From Flammulina velutipes (taxonomy: Eukaryota; Basidiomycota; Agaricomycetes; Agaricales; Physalacriaceae), in contig CM022373.1 in the NCBI GenBank assembly GCA_011800155.1, positions 2,852,001 through 2,916,000 on the forward strand: 64,000 bases of DNA. Reading direction: 5' to 3'. Under the pieces are notes generated by a model, which was not told the DNA's origin, searched no databases, and saw only the letters and a program-made list of their open reading frames with translations. Shown here one piece after another: positions 46,322 through 56,758 of the stretch; position 1 is the first letter of the stretch; each line of letters begins with the position of its first letter. A program made the position numbers and the translations under genes.

Positions 46322-47979
46322 CTAAAATATCTGGCCATCTAAATATCGAACAGCCAAGTCTTCCTGTAGCACCATCCATCTCTCCCATAACATATCTCCA
46401 TTCCATCTTATACTACGCATTTCAAAACCCCGCTGCCCATCTACCAAATGCCCCACATCACGGCCTGACCTGACGAACGTAACTTCCTCGAGGGCCGCCA
46501 TAACATTAGTGCTGGCACGGCGTGATTCTATCATAGAAACAAATTCCCCCGACTGCTCGCGCACTGTCTCGAAGTCCACACGAATGCTTGCGAGCTTCGG
46601 TAGAACACGACAACGGATCGCATTCAGCACTTCCGAACTCGCGGTGTTTGGGCCAATAGATAGAGTAGTGACGGAAGTAGTGCGGGAGAGAAGGGAAATG
46701 ATCATGTCGTCGTTACGCGGAATAACTTCGACAGATAGATTGGTGAATTGACCGAGTTCGTGTGTCGGAAGGAGCTCCCCATTCCTTGACTTGGCGTCGT
46801 GAATTCGGAGCTCGAGGGTGTGTAAGGCAGGGGCAACCAAGTATGATAGAAGGTCGTCCATGTCAATGCTTGATAAGAAGGAAATGGTGTGTAGTTTCGG
46901 GAGTACACAGGGGACGTAGTCGTGCCATTCGGCACAGTGAGTGTTGTCTACGTTCAACACTTCCAAGTTCAACATCGTGGGGAGTTTGTGGAGCATGGAT
47001 GTGCAGGAGGTGAGCGTCCTGATGTTCGCCCACGGCAACTCGACTGTCCCCCAGGATCTCATAGTCAAGTTGGTGAGTCCAGGTATATCACGATGCTGTG
47101 TGAAAGGAATAACAGTAGGTTCGGACCCGCGGTAAAAGAAAGTGAACTGGCGAAGAGATGGGAATGGGCAGGTGGAGAGTGTTTCGAAGTAATATTCCTC
47201 CCCAATGAACTCGAGTTGGCTCCATCGTGATGTTGTAGGACGGAGGAGTCGCATGAAAGAATCTTCGACAGGATGGTCCAAGATATCTGAGTCTTCCACA
47301 CTCATGTCCGATTCTTCAACTTGGACATGCCCATAGTATTGGAGAGTAATGTTGAGCTTCGTGGTTCCAGAACGCTGCAAGTACAATGCAAGCCTCGACG
47401 AGCCACGTCGATGAAGTGTGCGGCCGTAAAGGTCCAAAGGAATAGAGATGGCCGACCAGAGCGCAGGTGTGGATACGGCAACTGCACGCCATTGCCTACA
47501 AACGTACGACAACGACCACGGGGACAGCGTAGTGCATAACGAGTCCGTCACATAGCTCATTGCATGGTAATCCTGTTTTGGGGCTTCAGATGGGATGCAC
47601 CACAGAAAAATTTCGTAGAGGACGTCGTCTGGAAGGTGGGGAATAGGACGGAGCACGAGGGAGATATTGCGAACAGTGGCATCGACAGCCATCTGAGCCT
47701 CTTCCATTCGTTCCAGGATACATTTATTGGCGTGAATAAGATCCTTGAGCGTAACGGACGCTTGTTCGAAGGTGCGTTCAAGGGATATGAGACTTGTTTG
47801 AGTGGGGTCACTGGTGGCATGTAGACTCTTGAGTGCACCATACGAGTAGGGAGGAATTTCTAACGAGTTGAGGACACAGATGGAGCACTTGTTGTGCGCT
47901 GAAGAGCTGGAAGATTGGTTTAGTAAAAAAGAATCTCAGGAACGAGCACGTACTCGCACAGACGTAATCTCTTGCTCAT
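46322..47979 (-). CDS. F-box protein A
   Basis: A short first exon (47979-47954, MSKRLRLC) and a 47-nt intron (47907-47953) lead into exon 47906-46322, for 536 residues in all. After the intron a CSIC motif and a heptad-like helix (EQASVTLKDLIHANKCILER) precede the F-box (HLPDDVLYEIFLWCIPSE, then WSLSYVCRQWRAVAVSTPAL). Leucine-rich repeats follow (LEVLNVDNTHC, ALHTLELRIHD, SVTTLSIGPNT), with the end RYLDGQIF. The F-box binds Skp1 and the repeats would select the target of an SCF ubiquitin ligase. Architecture, first-exon length and CxxC motif match protein B at 50419. No break is seen. An ATG-initiated ORF starts at 47707, but the upstream exon fits the paralogue better. Confidence 0.8.
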
Positions 47980-47999
47980 AATGATAGATTGTGAATGGC

Positions 48000-48560
48000 T
48001 GAAGGTTCTACGCGTCAGGAATTCAGTATTTAATCATCGAAAACAATCGTAGAGACATACGCAAGGGATCCAAGTACAGTGGATGACGTGACTGGTGGCC
48101 GTAGAAAGACAACAGGTCGGCCCGAAGTTGCCGGGACAGGAGCTATCGCATTTCGAACTCTTACGGTATTCGAGCGAAAGTGTCCTAGATTTGTATGTTC
48201 TCGTCTCGAGGTGTATTCTAGCTGGACTGTATATTTCATTCTGACTTCCAGCAAGCAAATACCGTCTATGATCACCTTTTTCTCGAAGGAGAAGGCGTGA
48301 GAACTTTCATGATGGTTTGCCACTCGCGTCCATGACATTCCTTGGAGACCTTACGGATGTAGAACTCAAGCTAATGGATATCGTGGCTCGGCTCTCACTG
48401 CTTTAGACACATGCTTTCGGATGTTATAGCCTTCTTTCTCCTGGTTCTATGCTATACATGCCTGTGATAAACATATCAGTGGCACCCTCGCTAGATCCAT
48501 GTCTACTAATTTCCTTCCATCCATTCGTACCCCGGCATTGAAGCGACACGATATCGTCGA
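48000..48560. other. Intergenic, no gene seen
   Basis: Upstream region of F-box gene A; short frames only. Confidence 0.35.
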
Positions 48561-48580
48561 CGCGTTCACAGCCTTTCAGG

Positions 48581-49033
48581 ATGGTAGACGCCACCGTGAT
48601 TCCTACGGACCATATGTTCAAGGCGATGATGGAACATCTCGACATCGAACACATTGTCTTCGAGGATGAGATCGACATCCCAGAGCTAGATGCCATGTCG
48701 ATCGAGGGACAGGTTCTTCCCAAAGATGTGCCCTTCGCACGGCGCTTTCTGGAATCGCTTACCTCGTCGAAGCATCTGGAATATTGGGTGGCGGATAAGC
48801 GCTTCCTATCTTTACTCGACTACCCCGTGATTCCGAGCTTTGGGAGAGATGGGCAGGTGCTTCATGACTGCGCAGTGCAGGTCCCTAGTCGTCATCTTAC
48901 CTATCTACCCACACTGTATACCCTCCACTTGCATGGCCATGCAGCGGAGATGTGTCCTTTTGTTGACATGCGGGCCCGGGTTCATTCTACTATCCGGAAA
49001 CCAATACCCATCGTGGTCAATAGAACTGCGTGA
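48581..49033 (+). pseudogene. Truncated copy of the C-terminus of F-box protein C
   Basis: The 150-codon frame aligns with the last third of the protein at 56759-58225: QVLPKDVPFARRFLESLTSS against RVSPQDVPVTMRFLASLTSL, and LLDYPVIPSFGRDGQVLHDC against LLNYPRAPIFDKDGEALPDC. The F-box and the first two thirds are missing, so this is a 5'-truncated duplicate. Confidence 0.7.
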
Positions 49034-49039
49034 ATAATC

Positions 49040-50418
49040 AATGCTATACTGGAGTCCCTAGAGGCGTATATGACTGCTATGCGCATGGGTTAGACCGACT
49101 GAGATGCTACGTACTCACCTATATTTATGCATTTGCTATCCTGGCCCATACAGCCATTTTATATACCTTCTGATAATAAATTAGTGTGTCTTTCCTATGA
49201 ATGAAATCGTATATGAACCCCATCGTCCAGAGATATCGTCGTACGCTGCTATAAGGCAGGTTCCCATGTACATTGCAGCGCACTGCATCACCGCCGCAGG
49301 CACTCGATGTAAGAATATTCCCCCTCGGAGGGATCGAACCTCCCCGGGCGCGAGCCCAGGCTCCAAACAGCAAGGGAGTTGAGTAGACGGACAGTAGCCG
49401 CTCAAATTTCCTACAGCGATACAGGTGAGTGATGCGCGACAGGAAAGAAATCGTGACCTATGTGTGGAGGACGCTTTGCACGACGTGCAAGGGGATCTTC
49501 CTGAAGCCTCAAAGCGTCCTGATTCTGTGATGGAGGTAGTTAGTTAGTGCTTGAGGACGGAGGGGAACGGGAATATACCCCCGAAGGAATGAAACTAAAG
49601 CTGTGGTGACAGATTCCGGGATACTTGCTGTAGCTTGGGCACCGTAACGACAAGGTAAGGACGGTCGAATGTTCCTTTTATTGCCCGTCAGGTTCCAGCT
49701 CCGACAACAGTTATTCGCCGCTTGGCTGAACGAAAGCGTTAAGATGAAGACGACAGACGCGGGGTGACAGGGCTATGACGAAAACTCGACGTCGGTGGCA
49801 GGTAGCACGAAGGTAGCACTGGCCTGATTTTGGTCATAATGCTGACTAGCTTGTTGCGAAAAACGTGGTGCCGATGCTCGACTGGACGACCCCATTCCTC
49901 CTGCGCGAACTTTTCTTTCCCCAGAGACCTCGCTTTATCCTCCGCATGACGTTACGCGAGGGCGAGGGAGAGGCAACCGGCCGGTGAGCTGTAGCATAGT
50001 CCGTCGAACGTGTAGACACCACCGTGGAGAAAATTGGCCTGAAAACATGCTGATCCTGCTTGGATACTGTGATTCATATGGTTAGTGTTCAACGTTCAAG
50101 TGCAGAGGGGGAAGCCAGTATACGTACCAAAGCAACCAAAATTCGAGCTATAGTCTTTCCAGAGATCCTAAAGCAATTATTTTGCTAACGGGTATCTGGG
50201 TGACACTAAATTCTCCAAGGTCGCCGTCGTGAGGGAAAGTAGAGCGTTCGTCCTTCGAATAAGCTGCGTTACGAACGACATGATGGTTGAAATTGAAGAG
50301 CGGTTCCCCGGACCGCCTGCCGTCCTTCCATACCATCATCACGTCCTTGCGTACTGTATGTTCCTTCGCGTTGTTACGGCCTGTTTCACTAATACGTGCA
50401 TTTCAGTCTATCGTCTCT
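49040..50418. other. Repeat-derived intergenic region
   Basis: Contains tRNA-like copy 4 and a segment (about 49885-49990) similar to 42245-42345 (CCCATTCCTCCTGC, GAGAGGCA-CC). Upstream of F-box gene B, sequence around 50325-50420 is shared with 58840-58920 before the decayed F-box copy. Confidence 0.45.
49320..49378 (-). repeat. tRNA-like fold, copy 4
   Basis: 59 nt: stem CTCCCTT/GAGGGGG, hairpin GCTGTTTGGAGC, middle hairpin CTGGG-CTCGCG-CCCGG, and the same T-arm GGAGG-TTCGATC-CCTCC. Confidence 0.6.
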
Positions 50419-52069
50419 ATGAAGAAATACTTCCCGTGCAAGTGTGTGCTAACGAGACCTACGTGTAACAATACCTAACCGACCCATTATTAGCTGTCCT
50501 TCGTCTGAAAAGTGCACGATATGCCTTTTCAATGCGTTCGAGATGCCGTCCTCCTCCTTGACTGAACTCCCAAACCTCCTTTCCACCAACGACCCTCCGT
50601 CGAATACCAACGATATCGTTACGATTCGGCTGGCATTCAGAGAAGCATCTACTGCCCTCGAAGACATCATTTCAGCGACTCGATCTATGCTCACTTGCAT
50701 GGAGGACACTCAAGCTGTCATAGATGCGACTGTCCGTGACATGTCCGCCGTTCTCCATCCCTTCCGCTCCCTTCCCGACGACATTCTTTCCACCATCTTC
50801 CATTGGTGTACTCCATCTGCACACCCTCCCGCGCTGAACCACGTCGTCGATTCCTTATGCCCCACTTTACCGCCATGGTCGTTATCCCAAGTCTGCAGAC
50901 GATGGCGTGCCCTCGTGTTATCCTTGCCTACCCTTTGGTCGACGCTCTCAATCCCGCTGGACTCTTACACCCACTGCACGTCTGATCCACGAGATTCTTT
51001 CAGGCTTGCGTTATACCTGCAACGCTCCAGGAATGTGGATCTCCATGTCATACTCCAGGAATACGACCCACTTCCCACTAGTGAGCCAAATGACGACGAT
51101 GTTACGGAATTCCCTGGACTTTTGCAGCGTCGTGATCTCATGCAACTCCTCCACCCAACCACATCGCGATGGCGTGGACTTGATGTCTACATCGACTCTA
51201 TCTGCTTCGATAAACTCTTTCGCTCCTCATTCCCACATCTCCGTCAGGTCACCTTCTTCCACTTCGGATATATGGACGACACAGATTTCTCTCTCGGTCA
51301 TGGAACGGATGGAATCACAGAATTGACTTCGAGACACCTTCCGCTTTTGAGGGTAGCACTGGAGAACATCAAGACGTTAACTTGCTCTACGAGCATGCTT
51401 GATGAGCTTCCTGGAATGCTCAACCTGGAAGTGTTGCGCGTAGACAATAGGTTCGATCCTGATTCCTGGCTCTACTCCGAAGATGGGTCTTTCGTTCTCC
51501 CGAATTTGCACACCATTATACTTTTCACGGAGACTTGGCCAGATGACTTCAAGCTCTTCCAGGATTTGATAGCGCCTGCTCTGCGGACTCTAGTGCTCAA
51601 CTTCCACAACAAGGATTGCGACCGGTGGGATGTTAACTTGCCTCACTATGGCCAGCTCCATAACCTGTCCAACGTGTTCTTCGAAGTCACACCGATCGGT
51701 CATAACAACATCATATCATTCCTTACTCAAACCGCGTCCGTCACGGCGCTATATCTTGGTCCGGACAACGCAATTCCAGACGTGCTGGAAGCCATCGGAG
51801 CGCATCTTCTACCACAGCTCACGAGCCTTCGCTTCCACTTCTCGACTATGCGCCGACACATCGAGAGTGTCATCTCCATGATGGAGTCACGGCGTTCCAG
51901 CGGTTATGTGGCCAGTCTTGAAGAAGTAAGGTTGGTTAGATCAGGGAGGGATGAATGGTATATGGTCGAGACGATTGAGGAAATAAAGAGGAATACTGAG
52001 CTGCTGCAAAGATGGGCTGTGTTGCGGGAGACTGTGGACGTTCAATATATCGAGCGTCATACATTTTGA
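50419..52069 (+). CDS. F-box protein B (first gene of cassette 1)
   Basis: First exon 50419-50441 (MKKYFPC), intron 50442-50493 (GTGTGT..TAG, with CTAAC), then an exon to 52069. The start is preferred over the ATG at 50543 because this exon adds KCTICLFNAFEMPSSSLTEL, matching the CxxC start of protein A. A coiled region (EASTALEDIISATRSMLTCM) precedes the F-box FRSLPDDILSTIFHWCTPSA and VCRRWRALVLSLPTLWSTLS. Leucine-rich segments follow (LEVLRVDN, LRTLVLNFHN, SVTALYLGPDN), with the C-terminus VQYIERHTF. It would act as an SCF substrate receptor. It lies upstream of gene X1 (opposite strand). A decayed copy sits at the same place in cassette 2, and a fragment is at 55947-56294. Confidence 0.82.
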
Positions 52070-52255
52070 GTATACTGTTACACACGGGTTACAATACAAA
52101 TCTCATGTCTTCGACAGGTCTCCAATGAATGGATACATAGCTTCGAGCGCTTGTCAATAATCCCCAATGGGGGAAGGGCATATTGATGAATTGGCATACT
52201 AACTTATCTACTTAGGCTATACTTACTACTGACTTGCTATGCGGGGATATACTTA

Positions 52256-53511
52256 TTACTTCACAGTTTTCAGAGCCGTAACCGATGACTGGGACTTCCT
52301 TCCATTGATTGTGCACAGTCGCTTGGACGATCTCAGCGGCGGACCACTGCTTGGAGATTCTTGCTTCTGCTTGCGATTCTTGTCCCCAGAGGCGCTTGGC
52401 TCCAACTCGTCGTCTCCATCTGCTTGTCTTCTACGCTTCGAGAGGTTACACGGAGTCATGGTAGCGAGAGGCTGAATCAAAATCAACATCTCTCAGTTTG
52501 CGACAATAGGGCTGGAGATTACTCACCTTGCTCTCAGTCTTCCTATCAGTGGTTCTCGATTTTGTAGGTGTCGGGGAGGCAGGCGTAGAAGGTACCCGCG
52601 AAGACTTTGCAGAAGTCGGACTCACGGACACCTTGTTGGTTGCATTCTTGTTGGGGGACGCTGACTGCTTCTGAAGAGACCATGCAATGAGCGAATAGAA
52701 ATTCTCGGAATAATATAGAGATAATCACCAGCTTATCTTTGCTGGTACGGAGATCCCAGACAAACTTATCGAAGAGGTGAATGTCTTGCGACATCGCACT
52801 GAACTCTACTATCATCTTATCACTGGTAGTCGTGAGCTTCTCCATCTCCTCCGGGTCCAACGAATAGTCTGTGTGGTCGCACCAGCTCTCCGTCGGTGCC
52901 TCAGCAGCAGGCATGCCAACGGGAATACCGATAATCCAACATTGTTTCTTTCCTTTCTTGAGCTTCCACGGCGGTGTCGTCCGAATGCTCACAGAGTCAG
53001 AGGCGCCAGACTCGGATTCTCCGACTGTGTTTGACGACTGAAGGGGAATTGCAAAGCGCTTCAAGGACTCTGGGAGCGTCTCTTGGGTGTGCCCGCTCAT
53101 GGTCCCCATAAGGAATACCCAGGACAGATTTCTCTCTTCGCCTTCAGCCCATGTCGGGACAGGCGCGCGAATGACCGGACGGAATTTGAGCTCCGTCGAG
53201 TCCTCTTTGGAGCAAGAGGTCCACGAATACCAGTTGCGGAGGTATTTTCCTGTTTCCTTGAGCAAGTCGTTTGGGTGCCTGCGACTTGGGTCGTGCGCAT
53301 GGAAGGATGTAAACGAAGCGTAGCTGATGGCATAGAAAGGGTTTTCTAGGGAGCAGGCTTTTCGGAGTACCTGGCCGATGGGGAGGGAACGTGGCGTCGA
53401 TGACGGGGAATCGGAGGCGAATTGTTTTTCTGTGGTGATGGTGGGGCACTTTACAGAAGAAGGAGCGTCCGAAGGGAGTGTGGATGCGTTAGACGCAGAT
53501 GTACCGGACAT
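52256..53511 (-). CDS. Gene X1: uncharacterised protein, divergent partner of HMG gene 1
   Basis: Exons 53511-52729, 52670-52527 and 52471-52256 join in phase to 380 residues. A Ser/Pro-rich N-terminus (MSGTSASNASTLPSDAPSSV) precedes a conserved globular part shared with X2: SLPIGQV, RPVIRAPVPTWAEGE, MGTMSGHTQETLPESLKRFA, CWIIGIPVG, EAPTESW and EFSAMSQ, then VWDLRTSKDK. The tail is low-complexity and basic, ending with a likely nuclear signal (LRSSKRLCTINGRK). I recognise no family. The start MSGTS is chosen because X2 begins identically; an in-frame upstream ATG at 53589 exists. It is divergent from HMG gene 1 with 502 bp between start codons. Confidence 0.78.
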
Positions 53512-54013
53512 CGTGAATAAAATGAAAGAAGAAGGTAGGTGGTGTATGAAAGGGAAGGCAATGAATAGACGAAACAGACAGCGTGGCAATGCCTTATGTA
53601 TATGCGCGACACTATTGTTCGTAGAAAAATATGATTTCCAAATTTGGGTGACCGCGCGTCTTTGTTCATCTTCATCGACTTCATGTGAAGTGTGGCGCTC
53701 ATTGATGACGGCAGATGAGCGTGGGAATCATCCAAATATTTACAGGGAGTGCCCTTTCTTCTGCCGTGCGTGGTGGCGCTTTATGATAGATGCCCATGGG
53801 CGGTCTGTGAACGGTACATAGCCGCCCTTTGTCGACTTGGCGGAACAATAGATTTGTTACAAGCACAAACACACTGCTCATTGTGTGACAAGTTGGCTCT
53901 CGACACTGGGCTTTCCACTGGCCATTGCGCGCACATGTGACTTGTATATAAGCCCATTTCTGAACAAAACAATCACTTACATTTCTACCACCAACATCAC
54001 CCTACTATTATCA
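53512..54013. promoter_or_regulatory. Bidirectional promoter region between X1 and HMG gene 1
   Basis: A block at 53688-53731 (AGTGTGGCGC, ATTGATGA, GAGCGTGGGAATCAT) is conserved with 60908-60951 in the second cassette, at the same place between X and HMG. A TATA-like TATATAA (53945-53951) lies 63 bp before the HMG start. On the X side, TACATAAGGCAT (minus strand, about 53590-53601) resembles TACATAAGACAT before X2. Confidence 0.6.
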
Positions 54014-54883
54014 ATGTCTCACTCAGTTGATTTCACGCTTCCCGGGCCCGGCGCCAACCTTTCCCCTCCCAACAATTCAGCTCCTGCCGCTGAGAATCTC
54101 GCACCGCGCCCTCCGAATCAGTGGATTCTCTTCCTCAAGGAGTTCAACCGTCAATATACCCAGGGGCCGGATAGAGACAACTCACTCTCCGCCTGTGAAC
54201 GAGCGCAGATAGCTTCCAAAATCTGGGCTACATACAGCACGGACCAGAAAGTATATTGGAAGAAGCTTGCGAAGGATGCAGCAAAACGACATTCCGAGAT
54301 GTTTCCGGGGTACATTTACCAGCCGAGGGCGCGCGAAGGGAAAGAGCTGAAGAAGAAGTCCAGGAGAAGAAAGCCAAGAGAGAAGAAGGCGGCTGAGGTG
54401 ATCCAAGCGATTCCACAGAGTCAAGAGAGGACTTTCCCAGTCACGCGATCACCGAGAAATCATGGGGCGAGATATAATCCATATCCTGTTCCCATAATGA
54501 TGTCGATGGCGCAACCTTTCCAATTTTCAAGTCCTCAATACCCATATGGTAGCCCCAGAGTGTTTGATACTACGCCGCGATCGGATATCTATCAGCCTCC
54601 AAGACCATTTCACTTACCCGTGTCCCCCAACGCGTATCTAGCCCCTCCATCTTCTGCGCAGTGCATGGTTCCCCCTCAGTACCAAACGCCTACTACTGCT
54701 TCGAGCTCGGGCTCGTCTGGTTTACCTCTCGCGCAAGGCAATGACTCGTCTATGGTGCCAAATGTTGAGGCATTGGATAGTTTCTTGCCAGGAGTGTCAA
54801 CGAATGATACTGTCCCCCAGGTTTCCCTTGAAGAGCCTTCCTCTAATCCTGGTATGTGGGACTACATCAATTTTGACGCATGA
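54014..54883 (+). CDS. HMG-box transcription factor 1
   Basis: The 289-residue protein starts at MSHSVDF, 63 bp after a TATA-like box; an in-frame ATG at 53885 is upstream of that box and less likely. The HMG box spans about residues 35-100: RPPNQWILFLKEFNRQYTQ, then ACERAQIASKIWATYSTDQ, then KVYWKKLAKDAAKRHSEMFP and GYIYQPR, the MATA/SOX-type pattern that bends DNA in the minor groove. A basic cluster (KELKKKSRRRKPREKKAA) follows as a nuclear signal. The C-terminal half is Pro/Ser/Tyr-rich and ends MWDYINFDA, an acidic-aromatic tail that could activate transcription. The box resembles mating-type and pheromone-response HMG factors, but no mating locus is visible. Its paralogue is at 61250. 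Confidence 0.88.
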   Translation: MSHSVDFTLPGPGANLSPPNNSAPAAENLAPRPPNQWILFLKEFNRQYTQGPDRDNSLSACERAQIASKIWATYSTDQKVYWKKLAKDAAKRHSEMFPGYIYQPRAREGKELKKKSRRRKPREKKAAEVIQAIPQSQERTFPVTRSPRNHGARYNPYPVPIMMSMAQPFQFSSPQYPYGSPRVFDTTPRSDIYQPPRPFHLPVSPNAYLAPPSSAQCMVPPQYQTPTTASSSGSSGLPLAQGNDSSMVPNVEALDSFLPGVSTNDTVPQVSLEEPSSNPGMWDYINFDA

Positions 54884-55946
54884 GAAGTTGCTGTGGGCGC
54901 ACTAGATCATGGTCGGTCAGTAGATGGTAGCTGGCCTATCTACTTATTTATATACATCATCGTTTGTCGAATTGTTTTGCTATCCACCTATGTATTGATC
55001 TACTATGCTACGACTATGTAATCTACTTACGTGAATTGGTTTCAGTGTACGAAGCAAGACCGGTTAATAAGAAGAGTAGTCTTTGAGGAGATGTCCTCGT
55101 ATGCTCCTGTCCCCTCGCTACTTTTAGTCTTTTAGAAATTTGAGCGACTGCATCACGTGGCCGTGTACATGACTCAGCGGCCCGCGCCCTCGTAATTTTC
55201 TTTCTTTACGACGACCATGGATAACACGACACTCAAGTCTCGTTCTTTTGGAGCTGTCTCTCTGAACCGTTGACCTTCACTGGCCTTTTTGGTCCTATAT
55301 TCGATCATAATCTCGGATTCCATCTGCAAAGATCGCCCGGGTGCACCAGACAGCACTGTCAAAGCTCACAGAAAAGAAACCATAGACTGTCAAAATCATT
55401 TGGACTTACAGGTGTGTTCCTTGTGCCCCATTTATGTTCTTGCTAAGCTGGCTACAGAAGATCTCCTCGACTCTCCAATCGACGGATACGCAAGAGACTT
55501 GGACTGACGTGTCACCCGACTCCTTCGAGTCGTGCACATCTTCCAGTGGAAACAATTTTACGATGCGCTCGCATTCTCTGCAAGGCTTGGCTATCAGACA
55601 TAATTTCCTTTGAGAGCTGCAGGTACGTTTATTCTAACTCCATCGTTCGTTATTGTTCAATTTCCTGTTCAAGCCACTCGTCTGATTGGTTCCACATTGT
55701 TCGACTCTCACGGCTAGATGGATCCTCGGGCTTTGAAGGCGTCGTCCAGCATCCCGTACGGTCTCGTCAAAAAGACCGTTTGCCAGCCGCATAGCCACAC
55801 GACGACGACGACGACGAGTCGAAAGCGAATCGTATCTGGACTGCTGCTTATATTCCCTTTTCCTGTATCATTTTTCTAGTCCGACGCCGGGGCTCAAATC
55901 CAACGACGGCTCCAACGACGAATGTATTGAGGACTACCTCCCTGAC
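54884..55946. other. Downstream region of cassette 1
   Basis: Contains the conserved E-box/AP-1-like block at 55154-55180. After it a short frame starts at ATGGATAACACGACACTCAA (55217) but ends quickly, and no supported gene follows. A CGA/GACGAC microrepeat lies at about 55800-55820. Confidence 0.45.
55154..55180 (+). promoter_or_regulatory. Conserved E-box + AP-1/Gcn4-like block, copy 1
   Basis: 27 bp made of CACGTGGCCGTG and ATGACTCAGCGG with three bases between; only two or three positions differ from the copy at 62545-62571. CACGTG is a bHLH site and TGACTCA a bZIP (Gcn4/AP-1) site. It lies 271 bp after the HMG stop. Confidence 0.6.
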
Positions 55947-56294
55947 TTGTCGAACCTATCTTTACCAGAACCCTTCCCGTCCCAAAACACATCCGTCACG
56001 GCTCTATATCTCGGTATGAATAGCGCGATTCCAGACGTGTCGGGAGCGCTCGGTCCTCACCTTCTACCGCTCAGCTCGACCATCCGCCGATACGCTAAAC
56101 ATGTCATCTCCTTGATGGACTCGCAGCTTTTCAATCGTGAAATCGGAAGAAAAAGAGGTTGGTTGGAGGGACGAGTGGTGCACGGTTGCGACGATGAAGG
56201 AAATGAAGAATCGGGCCGGACTGTTGCGGAGCGTTGCGGGAGACTATGTTCGATATTTACACTGTCAGTACTAAGCAATCGGAATGGCGTTTGA
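55947..56294 (+). pseudogene. Fragment of an F-box protein B-like C-terminus
   Basis: The frame aligns with the end of F-box protein B: NTSVTALYLGMNSAIPDVSG against TASVTALYLGPDNAIPDVLE, then STIRRYAKHVISLMDSQ against STMRRHIESVISMMESR. The F-box and repeats before it are absent and the frame degenerates after about 75 codons. Confidence 0.65.
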
Positions 56295-56758
56295 AACTTA
56301 TTCTTTCCGGGCCCAGGATGCTTAATTCTTTTGACCACAAAGTCTCGAGATAACCGTAATTGTTGCGATATCAACACCACAGGCTTACCAGAATCGGCCG
56401 TTTGTGAACCCTCATCAACGGGAGCAGTTTCGGCCGGTGCTGGGTTCATTGTACTGGAAGGCTGCTAATACCATTGTGTCGTCTGGACAGACAATAGACT
56501 ATACGCCCCCTGGTCTAGTACTGACCATGCACAACGGTTGCTCGGTGTTTCTACCTTACAATGGGTATAGTGAGTGTTAGCATATAAAGTCAGGTCCATT
56601 TTTGGTCTCCCTCCATACTCCTACTTGGCTCATTGCGTTGACCGCTCATTTGCCCCGCCCGCACAACAGCTTATTTACCACAACGTTATCTCAATCATCC
56701 TATCCAGGTGCGTCCGACCGCCTTCTGTAGGTGTATTCATCTGACGTCTCTTTGCAGC

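Noticed and set aside
37670..49378. Calling the four tRNA-like folds functional tRNA genes
   Set aside because: At 58-61 nt, with a 3-bp D stem and no linkers, they do not fit standard nuclear tRNAs; the middle arm lacks a consistent anticodon context.
53885..54013. Upstream ATG for HMG gene 1 (53885)
   Set aside because: It lies before the TATA-like box at 53945; the ATG at 54014 gives a start consistent with the box position and family.
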